A stretch of 21,113 nt of DNA from NCBI GenBank assembly GCA_937951955.1, contig CALGAD010000039.1, positions 1 to 21,113 on the forward strand. Direction: 5' to 3'. A program made the position numbers and the translations under genes. The notes beneath the pieces were generated by a model. The model was given only the letters and a program-made list of their open reading frames with translations. It ran no database searches and was not told the DNA's origin. Shown piece after piece: positions 6,569-13,138 of this stretch (position 1 is its first letter; each line of letters begins with the position of its first letter). The stretch is from an uncultured Bacillaceae bacterium. Lineage in GTDB: Bacteria; Bacillota; Bacilli; Bacillales; Caldibacillaceae.

Positions 6569-6616
6569 GCTCTAAAGCCATCAAATAAACAATTGATGGC
6601 CGCAGAGCTTTCTTTT
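6569..6616 (+). other. Strong stem-loop between rplK and rplA
   Basis: GCCATCAA (6577-6584) pairs perfectly with TTGATGGC (6593-6600). After a 3+3 internal loop (AAA/CGC) the stem continues as GCTCT (6569-6573) with AGAGC (6604-6608). The sequence TTTCTTTT follows, so it could be a leaky terminator or a processing site. An L1 target is also conceivable; I cannot assign it. The rest of the 174-base gap shows only the rplA SD. Confidence 0.6.
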
Positions 6617-6708
6617 AGCAAAAAATTCAACGAAATTTTGGCGAAATAGTGTTGCAGCCTTTATCGTGGGAGGATATTCCGTTAAAACCACATTTAAGGA
6701 GGATAATA

Positions 6709-7398
6709 ATGGCTAAAAAAGGTAAAAAATATATAGAGGCAGCCAAGCTTGTCGATCGTACAAAAGCATACGCTGCTGATGAAGCAATTGAACTCGTTAA
6801 AAAGACAAGTTTTGTAAAATTTGATGCATCCGTTGAGGTGGCATTCCGCTTAGGTATCGACACACGGAAAAACGACCAGCAAGTTCGTGGCGCTGTTGTC
6901 TTGCCTCATGGAACAGGAAAAACCCAACGCGTATTAGTGATCGCGAAGGGCGAAAAGGCAAAAGAAGCAGAAGCAGCCGGTGCCGATTATGTGGGCGCTG
7001 AAGAATACATTGAAAAAATTCAAAACGGCTGGTTTGACTTCGATGTGATCGTTGCAACACCGGATATGATGGGACAAGTCGGTAAATTAGGTCGTATTTT
7101 AGGTCCGAAAGGCTTAATGCCGAACCCGAAAACCGGTACAGTAACGTTTGAAGTAGAAAAAGCTGTTAAAGAAATTAAAGCAGGTAAGGTTGAATATCGT
7201 GCTGATAAAGCCGGTAATGTTCATGTAGCAATCGGTAAAGTTTCCTTCGATTCTGATAAATTAAAAGAAAACTTAAGCACGATTTACAACACGATTCTCC
7301 GGGCCAAACCTGCAGCGGCTAAAGGTACTTATGTAAAAAATGTAACCCTTAGCTCAACGATGGGACCTGGAATCAAAGTTGATCCATCTACCATTTAA
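6709..7398 (+). CDS. rplA: 50S ribosomal protein L1
   Basis: Two-domain protein of the mobile L1 stalk that guides deacylated tRNA out of the E site. In E. coli it also represses the L11-L1 operon by binding its mRNA. The 229-residue protein shows the expected KKGKKYIEAAKLVDRTKAYA N-terminus, then FDASVEVAFRLGIDTRKNDQ and RGAVVLPHGTGKT. The family signature IVATPDMMGQVGKLGRILGP and LMPNPKTGTV is in domain II, and the rRNA-binding EYRADKAGNVHVAIGK follows. ATG 6709 has SD TTAAGGAGG (6694-6702). An in-frame upstream extension (from 6649) would run across this SD. It is transcribed with rplK, separated by the 6569-6616 stem-loop. Confidence 0.97.
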   Translation: MAKKGKKYIEAAKLVDRTKAYAADEAIELVKKTSFVKFDASVEVAFRLGIDTRKNDQQVRGAVVLPHGTGKTQRVLVIAKGEKAKEAEAAGADYVGAEEYIEKIQNGWFDFDVIVATPDMMGQVGKLGRILGPKGLMPNPKTGTVTFEVEKAVKEIKAGKVEYRADKAGNVHVAIGKVSFDSDKLKENLSTIYNTILRAKPAAAKGTYVKNVTLSSTMGPGIKVDPSTI

Positions 7399-7404
7399 TA
7401 ACAG

Positions 7405-7433
7405 TTGACACGATAAGTGAACCTTGTTAGAAT
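7405..7433 (+). promoter_or_regulatory. rplJ-rplL promoter
   Basis: Consensus TTGACA (7405-7410), a 17-base spacer and TAGAAT (7428-7433, five of six). It starts six bases after rplA ends and precedes the L10 leader. Confidence 0.8.
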
Positions 7434-7460
7434 AATGCATGTTAATAAAAACTGAACATT

Positions 7461-7593
7461 TATACCGTAGACAGTAGGTGCCGGGAAGGCTTAATTTCCT
7501 ACCGAGGTAATGAACATAGACGGAATAATCGCCGCGGGCGATTGTCGCTTTGCTATGTACAGCCTCCATGTCTACATGACGGGAGGCTTTTTT
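7461..7593 (+). promoter_or_regulatory. L10 leader (ribosomal protein L10-(L12)4 autoregulatory RNA)
   Basis: The stretch CCGTAGACAGTAGGTGCC (7465-7482) with CTTAATTTCCTACCGAGG (7490-7507) is the recognisable L10-leader core of Firmicutes. Inside it GTAGG (7474-7478) pairs with CCTAC (7498-7502). Downstream ACATAG (7514-7519) pairs with CTATGT (7553-7558), enclosing AATCGCC (7527-7533) with GGCGATT (7537-7543). A terminator ends the element. By family knowledge, excess L10-L7/L12 complex binds the leader, which mimics its 23S rRNA site, and shuts down the operon. Confidence 0.85.
7562..7593 (+). terminator. L10-leader attenuator terminator
   Basis: GCCTCC (7562-7567) pairs with GGAGGC (7582-7587), with CATG/CATG pairing further inside, followed by six T's (7588-7593). 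Its loop contains TGTCTAC (7569-7575), the exact complement of GTAGACA (7467-7473) in the leader core, so a competing antiterminator pairing is possible. Confidence 0.8.
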
Positions 7594-7637
7594 AACGGAA
7601 TATGGTATAGATGTTACATCGTCTAGGAGGTGTAAAG

Positions 7638-8144
7638 ATGGCAAGTGTTACTGCTCTTGAGAAAAAGAAGCAAATTGTTGCAGAGATTACCGAAAAGCTT
7701 CAAAATAGCGCATCTACGGTAATCGTCGATTATCGTGGTTTGAATGTTGCAGAAGTTACCGAACTTCGTAAGCAGCTACGTGAGGCTGGTGTAGAATTTA
7801 AAGTTTATAAAAACACTTTAATGCGCCGTGCTGCTGAAGAGGCAGGTCTTGCTGATTTAAACGAATCATTAGTAGGACCGAGTGCTGTTGCTTTCAGTAC
7901 AGAAGACGTGATTGCACCGGCAAAAATTTTAAACAATTTTGCTAAAGAACACGAAGCATTGGAAATTAAAATTGGTGTCATCGAAGGGAAAGTGGCATCT
8001 AGCGAAGAAGTTAAAGCAATCGCCGAACTTCCTTCCCGCGAAGGTCTACTTTCTATGCTGCTTAGCGTTCTGCAAGCACCAATGCGGAACTTTGCTCTTG
8101 CTGTTAAAGCTGTTAGTGATCAAAAGGAAGAACAAAGCGCTTAA
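7638..8144 (+). CDS. rplJ: 50S ribosomal protein L10
   Basis: Stalk-base protein that binds 23S rRNA next to L11 and carries the L7/L12 dimers on its C-terminal helix; in complex with L7/L12 it autoregulates the operon. The 168-residue protein has the N-terminal globular domain with STVIVDYRGLNVAEVTELRK and GVEFKVYKNTLMRRA. The middle has GPSAVAFSTED and APAKILNNFA. A C-terminal helical tail (about 135-168, LPSREGLLSMLLSVLQAPMR and on) is the L7/L12 docking helix. ATG 7638 has SD TAGGAGGTG (7624-7632). It lies directly under the L10 leader and 42 bases before rplL. Confidence 0.97.
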   Translation: MASVTALEKKKQIVAEITEKLQNSASTVIVDYRGLNVAEVTELRKQLREAGVEFKVYKNTLMRRAAEEAGLADLNESLVGPSAVAFSTEDVIAPAKILNNFAKEHEALEIKIGVIEGKVASSEEVKAIAELPSREGLLSMLLSVLQAPMRNFALAVKAVSDQKEEQSA

Positions 8145-8186
8145 TTATGTAATAAATTCAATATGAAAAAATAGGAGGAAATGAGA

Positions 8187-8552
8187 ATGACTAAAGAAGA
8201 AATCATTGAAGCGATAAAAAATATGTCTGTATTAGAACTTAACGATTTAGTTAAAGCAATTGAAGAAGAATTCGGTGTTACAGCTGCTGCACCTGTTGCA
8301 GTTGTTGGTGCTGCAGGTGGCGACGCTGCTGCAGAAGAAAAATCTGAATTCGACGTTGTATTAAGCGATGTAGGTGCACAAAAAATTAAAGTTATCAAAG
8401 TTGTTCGTGAAGTTACAGGTCTTGGACTTAAAGAAGCTAAAGAGCTTGTTGACAATGCTCCAAAACCGATTAAAGAAGGCGTATCTAAAGAAGAAGCTGA
8501 AGAACTCAAAGCTAAATTTGAAGAAGTTGGCGCTACAGTAGAATTAAAATAA
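8187..8552 (+). CDS. rplL: 50S ribosomal protein L7/L12
   Basis: Multi-copy stalk protein that recruits and activates translational GTPases such as EF-G and EF-Tu. The 121-residue protein has an N-terminal dimerisation helix pair (about 1-32, with SVLELNDLVKAIEEEFGVTA) and an Ala/Gly hinge (about 33-50, AAAPVAVVGAAGGDAAAEE). A C-terminal factor-binding domain follows (about 52-121, with KIKVIKVVREVTGLGLKEAK and LVDNAP). Two in-frame ATGs occur, at 8181 and 8187. SD AGGAGG (8173-8178) is only two bases from the first but eight from the second, so 8187 is chosen. A terminator follows the gene. Confidence 0.97.
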   Translation: MTKEEIIEAIKNMSVLELNDLVKAIEEEFGVTAAAPVAVVGAAGGDAAAEEKSEFDVVLSDVGAQKIKVIKVVREVTGLGLKEAKELVDNAPKPIKEGVSKEEAEELKAKFEEVGATVELK

Positions 8553-8585
8553 TAACATTCCCCTTACGAGGAATCGAAAAAATTA

Positions 8586-8612
8586 AAAGCTCGCTTTTTA
8601 AGCGGGCTTTTT
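8586..8612 (+). terminator. Intrinsic terminator after rplL
   Basis: AGCTCGCTT (8588-8596) pairs with AAGCGGGCTT (8600-8609) with one G-T wobble around a TTT loop, ending in a T-run to 8612. In many bacteria a leaky terminator here lowers RNA polymerase gene expression relative to L7/L12; that role is inferred. Confidence 0.85.
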
Positions 8613-8690
8613 CAAATTCCAGGGATATTTTTTCATGTTCCGGCGATTCTACAAAATGGATGAATGTACCTCTTTTAGGGAGGAAGGGCA

Positions 8691-9293
8691 ATGACAGAAC
8701 ATTACTATTCCGAAAAACCGGAAACAAAAAGCGAGCCGATTGTTTGGAGGACGCAATTGCGAAATCATCCCTTTGTTTTTACAACGGATAATAGTGTGTT
8801 TTCCAAACATAGTGTGGATTTCGGATCCAGACTGCTCCTGGAAACGTTCGAAGAGCCGGAGATTCCAGGGCCGATCCTCGATGTCGGCTGTGGTTATGGG
8901 CCGATTGGACTTTCTGTTGCCAAATCATATCCGGATCGTGCTGTCCATATGATAGATATTAATGAACGGGCCTTAAATCTGGCTGAAAAAAATGCGCGGG
9001 ATAACGCCGTTTCCAATGTGAAAATTTACTATAGCAATCTTTTTGAACATGTTTCCGAAGAGAACTTTGCGGCGATTTTAACAAACCCACCGATACGGGC
9101 CGGTAAAAAAACAGTACACACCATATTTGAAAAAAGTTTTCATCATTTAATCAAGCAGGGCGAATTGTGGGTTGTAATTCAGAAGAAGCAGGGTGCCCCC
9201 TCAGCGCGTAAGAAATTAGAGGAATTATTCGGCAATGTGGATGTCGTTAAAAAGGAGAAAGGTTATTTTATTTTCCGTTCAAGAAAAATTTGA
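8691..9293 (+). CDS. Class I SAM-dependent methyltransferase, RsmC-like (YbxB family)
   Basis: Predicted small-subunit rRNA guanine-N2 methyltransferase of the RsmC/RlmG type. The 200-residue protein is a single Rossmann-fold catalytic domain, whereas E. coli RsmC has two. SAM-binding motif I is DVGCGYG (64-70), and the acidic loop IDINERALNLAEKNA comes next. The catalytic motif IV is NPPIRAGK (132-139), typical of base N-methyltransferases. The N-terminus (HPFVFTTDNSVFSKHSVDFG) matches the family substrate-site region. ATG 8691 has SD AGGGAGGAAGGG (8678-8689). Its stop overlaps the -35 region of the rpoB promoter. It is B. subtilis ybxB by position and sequence; its exact target is not shown. 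No clear promoter was found between the rplL terminator and this gene. Confidence 0.85.
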   Translation: MTEHYYSEKPETKSEPIVWRTQLRNHPFVFTTDNSVFSKHSVDFGSRLLLETFEEPEIPGPILDVGCGYGPIGLSVAKSYPDRAVHMIDINERALNLAEKNARDNAVSNVKIYYSNLFEHVSEENFAAILTNPPIRAGKKTVHTIFEKSFHHLIKQGELWVVIQKKQGAPSARKKLEELFGNVDVVKKEKGYFIFRSRKI

Positions 9294-9321
9294 CTTGACA
9301 TTTCTGTTGTGATAATATATT
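9290..9321 (+). promoter_or_regulatory. rpoB-rpoC promoter region
   Basis: Two overlapping -35-like boxes, TTGACT (9290-9295) and TTGACA (9295-9300), precede an extended -10 TGTGATAAT (9308-9316) and TATATT (9316-9321). Spacers are 15 bases for the two obvious pairings, so the exact -35/-10 pair is unclear. The first box overlaps the stop codon of the upstream methyltransferase gene. Confidence 0.6.
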
Positions 9322-9336
9322 TAAATGCCAACAAGT

Positions 9337-9466
9337 ATTACCAATTCACCCAATTTTTTGGTAATTACGTATATATGTGTCTAAATTGGGGAATTTAATA
9401 AATATAAATATACGGATTATCGATGTGGTTTTCTTGGGAAACCTTTTTTATTTTTGTTTCCTTTTT
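9337..9466 (+). promoter_or_regulatory. Structured rpoB leader (function unknown)
   Basis: Three pairings can be read. ATTACCAA (9337-9344) pairs with TTGGTAAT (9358-9365). CCCAATTT (9349-9356) pairs with AAATTGGG (9383-9390), extendable by three pairs past a bulged A; it uses the loop of the first, so the two are alternatives or a pseudoknot. GGAAAC (9437-9442) pairs with GTTTCC (9456-9461) around a 13-base loop, followed by TTTTT (9462-9466), a weak terminator-like form. The untranslated region is about 190 bases. I know of no described family for it. Confidence 0.45.
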
Positions 9467-9513
9467 AATAGTGGAAATTGTATTTTAAAAGTATGATTTG
9501 AGGGGTGAAGCAG

Positions 9514-12500
9514 TTGACAGGTCGACTTGTTCAATATGGACGACACCGCCAACGCAGGAGCTACGCGCGTATTAAAGAAGTATTAGAACTACCCAATCTT
9601 ATTGAGATTCAAACTTCTTCCTACAAGTGGTTTCTCGAAGAAGGGTTAAAGGAGATGTTCGATGACATTTCTCCGATTGAAGATTTTACCGGTAATTTAT
9701 CCCTTGAGTTTATTGATTACAGCTTCGGGGAACCGAAATATTCCGTTGAAGAAGCGAAGGAACGGGATGTTACTTATGCTGCGCCACTGCGAGTGAAAGT
9801 TCGCCTCGTTAATAAGGAAACTGGTGAAGTAAAAGACCAAGAAGTGTTCATGGGTGATTTCCCACTCATGACCGAGACAGGGACCTTCATCATTAACGGG
9901 GCAGAGCGGGTCATTGTATCCCAATTAGTTCGCTCCCCTAGTGTCTATTATAATGCAAAAGTAGATAAAAATGGAAGACGTGGATATACAGCAACGGTAA
10001 TTCCGAACCGTGGTGCCTGGTTAGAATATGAAACGGATGCAAAAGGTGTAGTTTATGTTCGAATCGATCGTACCCGTAAGCTACCGATTACGGTGCTTTT
10101 ACGTGCGTTAGGATTCAGTTCTGATCAGGAAATTATCGATTTAATCGGTGATAATGAATATTTACGTAATACCCTTGAAAAGGATAATACAGATTCAGTA
10201 GAAAAAGCACTTATAGAAATATATGAACGGTTGCGTCCAGGGGAACCCCCAACGGTTGAAAATGCGAAGAATTTACTATATTCTCGCTTCTTTGATCCGA
10301 AACGGTATGATCTGGCCAGTGTAGGGCGTTACAAAATTAACAAAAAATTGCATATCGCCAATCGTCTGTTCGGCCATCGACTGGCAGAAACATTAGCCGA
10401 TCCGGAAACTGGAGAAATTATTGCCGAAAAAGGAACGCTTCTAGAACGACGGGAATTAGACCGGATTATCCCGTATTTAGAAAAGGGAACTGGTTTTAAA
10501 ACGTTTAAGCCAGCAACCAGTGTGCTGGATGATGAAATTCTCATCCAGTCGGTAAAAGTATATGCACCGACGGATGACGAAGAACAAGTAATCAATATTA
10601 TCGGAAATGCAAATGTCGATGAGAATGTAAAACATATTACTCCGGCAGATATTATCGCTTCCGTCAGTTATTTCTTCAATCTCCTTTATGGAGTTGGCGG
10701 AACCGACGATATTGACCATTTAGGAAATCGCCGTCTCCGCTCTGTCGGTGAACTGTTACAGAACCAATTCCGCATCGGTCTGTCCAGAATGGAGCGGGTA
10801 GTCCGTGAAAGAATGTCTATTCAGGATACGGACACGATTACCCCGCAACATTTGATCAATATCAGACCGGTTATTGCGGCAATTAAAGAATTTTTCGGAA
10901 GCTCACAGCTATCCCAGTTCATGGACCAAACGAACCCGCTTTCCGAATTGACCCATAAGCGGAGATTATCTGCCCTTGGACCGGGTGGTCTGACCCGTGA
11001 GCGAGCTGGCATGGAAGTTCGGGACGTCCATTACTCGCACTATGGACGGATGTGTCCGATCGAGACCCCTGAAGGACCGAACATCGGCTTGATTAACTCA
11101 CTTTCCACTTATGCAAAAGTGAATAAATTCGGTTTTATCGAAACTCCATACCGGAAAGTAGATCCTGAAACGGGGCGTGTAACTGATGAGATCGTCTATA
11201 TGACAGCGGATGAAGAAGATAACTACATCGTTGCCCAGGCGAACTCCAAGCTCGATGATGACGGTTATTTTGCTGAGGAGGAAGTATTTGCCCGTTTCCG
11301 TGGTGAAAACATTATCGTCCCGGCAGATCGTGTAGACTATATGGACGTATCACCAAAACAAGTCGTTTCTGCTGCGACGGCATGCATTCCGTTCCTGGAA
11401 AACGATGACTCGAACCGTGCCTTGATGGGAGCGAACATGCAGCGGCAAGCTGTGCCTTTGCTTGTGACTGAAGCACCCCTCGTTGGTACAGGTATGGAAT
11501 ATGTTGCTGCCAGAGATTCTGGTGCAGCGGTCATCTGTAAACACGATGGAATCGTCGAACATGTGGAAAGCAAAGAAATCCATGTTCGTCGCATCGCGAT
11601 TGTCGATGGTGAAGAAGTCCGCGGCGATTTAGATCGCTATCGTTTACAGAAATTTGTCCGTTCAAATAATGGCATGTGCTTTAACCATCGCCCTATTGTT
11701 GCGGTGGGAGATCGGGTCAAAAAAGGCGAAGTGCTAGCTGACGGTCCTTCAATGGATAAAGGTGAATTAGCACTTGGTCGAAACGTGCTCGTTGCCTTTA
11801 TGACCTGGGAAGGATACAACTATGAAGACGCCATTATTATGAGTGAACGGCTTGTGAAAGACGATGTCTACACCTCGATTCATATCGAAGAATATGAAGC
11901 AGAAGCAAGGGATACAAAACTTGGTCCGGAAGAAATCACTCGTGATATCCCGAATGTCGGGGAAGATGCATTGCGCAATCTCGATGAACGAGGCATTGTT
12001 CGCATCGGCGCAGAGGTAAAAGACGGGGACATCCTTGTCGGTAAGGTAACGCCGAAAGGAGTAACCGAATTAACTGCAGAGGAACGCTTGCTTCATGCTA
12101 TTTTTGGTGAAAAAGCAAGAGAAGTGCGCGACACATCTCTTCGCGTACCTCATGGTGGTGGCGGAATCGTTCACGACGTTAAAGTGTTTAACCGTGAAGA
12201 CGGTGACGAATTACCACCAGGTGTAAACCAGCTCGTTCGTGTATACATTGCCCAAAAACGGAAAATTAGTGTCGGTGACAAAATGGCTGGACGCCACGGA
12301 AATAAAGGGGTTGTCTCCATCGTTCTTCCGGAAGAAGATATGCCGTTCTTACCGGATGGGACGCCTGTTGATATCATGTTGAATCCACTTGGTGTTCCTT
12401 CGCGGATGAATATCGGGCAGGTTATGGAGCTTCATTTAGGAATTGCAGCGAAGAAGCTCGGCATCCATGTGGAGACACCGGTATTTGACGGAGCTACTGA

Positions 12501-13071
12501 TGAAGATATCTGGGAAACATTGCGTGAAGCAGGTTTACCAGAGGATGGAAAAACCATTCTTTATGACGGAAGAACAGGAGAACCGTTTGATAACCGGGTA
12601 TCCGTAGGGGTTATGTATATGCTGAAGCTCGCCCATATGGTTGACGATAAATTGCATGCCCGTTCCACAGGACCTTACTCACTTGTCACACAGCAACCGC
12701 TCGGCGGTAAAGCGCAATTCGGTGGACAACGGTTTGGGGAGATGGAAGTTTGGGCTCTGGAAGCCTATGGTGCAGCCTATACCTTGCAGGAGCTTTTAAC
12801 TGTTAAATCCGATGACGTTGTTGGACGTGTTAAAACTTACGAAGCGATCGTTAAAGGAGAAAATGTACCTGAACCGGGCGTGCCTGAATCTTTCAAAGTG
12901 TTAATGAAAGAATTGCAAAGCTTGGGCTTGGATGTAAAAATACTCGATGCGAACCATGAAGAAATTGAAATAAAAGAACTGGAAGATGAAGATCTTCCCC
13001 ACAGCGAAACACAAAAACAACAAAGTGAAAATGCAACAAAAGAGTCTGAGAAAGTCGGAGCCACAGAGTAA
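9514..13071 (+). CDS. rpoB: RNA polymerase beta subunit
   Basis: Catalytic-pincer subunit of RNA polymerase. The 1185-residue protein aligns throughout with B. subtilis RpoB, including protrusion, lobe, fork, flap and clamp regions. The rifampicin pocket (463-486, from SSQLSQFMDQ to THKRRLS) has wild-type residues, including Q468, D471, H481 and S486, so a rifampicin-sensitive enzyme is predicted. The active-site segments GDKMAGRHGNKGVVS and DGRTGEPFDNRVSVGVMYML are intact. The acidic C-terminal tail (about 1150-1185) is variable, as in other Bacilli. The start is TTG 9514, homologous to the B. subtilis start (TGRLVQYGRHRQRRSYARI), with GGGGTGA (9502-9508) five bases before it. An in-frame GTG at 9505 lies inside this SD and is rejected. 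rpoC follows after 67 bases. Confidence 0.98.
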   Translation: MTGRLVQYGRHRQRRSYARIKEVLELPNLIEIQTSSYKWFLEEGLKEMFDDISPIEDFTGNLSLEFIDYSFGEPKYSVEEAKERDVTYAAPLRVKVRLVNKETGEVKDQEVFMGDFPLMTETGTFIINGAERVIVSQLVRSPSVYYNAKVDKNGRRGYTATVIPNRGAWLEYETDAKGVVYVRIDRTRKLPITVLLRALGFSSDQEIIDLIGDNEYLRNTLEKDNTDSVEKALIEIYERLRPGEPPTVENAKNLLYSRFFDPKRYDLASVGRYKINKKLHIANRLFGHRLAETLADPETGEIIAEKGTLLERRELDRIIPYLEKGTGFKTFKPATSVLDDEILIQSVKVYAPTDDEEQVINIIGNANVDENVKHITPADIIASVSYFFNLLYGVGGTDDIDHLGNRRLRSVGELLQNQFRIGLSRMERVVRERMSIQDTDTITPQHLINIRPVIAAIKEFFGSSQLSQFMDQTNPLSELTHKRRLSALGPGGLTRERAGMEVRDVHYSHYGRMCPIETPEGPNIGLINSLSTYAKVNKFGFIETPYRKVDPETGRVTDEIVYMTADEEDNYIVAQANSKLDDDGYFAEEEVFARFRGENIIVPADRVDYMDVSPKQVVSAATACIPFLENDDSNRALMGANMQRQAVPLLVTEAPLVGTGMEYVAARDSGAAVICKHDGIVEHVESKEIHVRRIAIVDGEEVRGDLDRYRLQKFVRSNNGMCFNHRPIVAVGDRVKKGEVLADGPSMDKGELALGRNVLVAFMTWEGYNYEDAIIMSERLVKDDVYTSIHIEEYEAEARDTKLGPEEITRDIPNVGEDALRNLDERGIVRIGAEVKDGDILVGKVTPKGVTELTAEERLLHAIFGEKAREVRDTSLRVPHGGGGIVHDVKVFNREDGDELPPGVNQLVRVYIAQKRKISVGDKMAGRHGNKGVVSIVLPEEDMPFLPDGTPVDIMLNPLGVPSRMNIGQVMELHLGIAAKKLGIHVETPVFDGATDEDIWETLREAGLPEDGKTILYDGRTGEPFDNRVSVGVMYMLKLAHMVDDKLHARSTGPYSLVTQQPLGGKAQFGGQRFGEMEVWALEAYGAAYTLQELLTVKSDDVVGRVKTYEAIVKGENVPEPGVPESFKVLMKELQSLGLDVKILDANHEEIEIKELEDEDLPHSETQKQQSENATKESEKVGATE

Positions 13072-13138
13072 AAGCATGTGAGGCAAATGCAAGTTTTCAC
13101 GCCTTGTACAGGTAAAACGGGTATAGGAGGTCAGACCC

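Noticed and set aside
8141..8509. Serine-rich 122-residue antisense open frame opposite rplL
   Set aside because: It is a mirror of the Ala/Glu-rich rplL codons, with no SD and no recognisable domain.
9505..9513. GTG 9505 as the rpoB start
   Set aside because: The GTG is part of the SD-like GGGGTGA; TTG 9514 has proper spacing and matches the known RpoB N-terminus.
10900..10971. Rifampicin-resistance change in rpoB, or streptomycin-resistance change in rpsL
   Set aside because: Residues at the known positions (Q468, D471, H481 and S486 in RpoB; K56 and K101 in S12) are all wild type.
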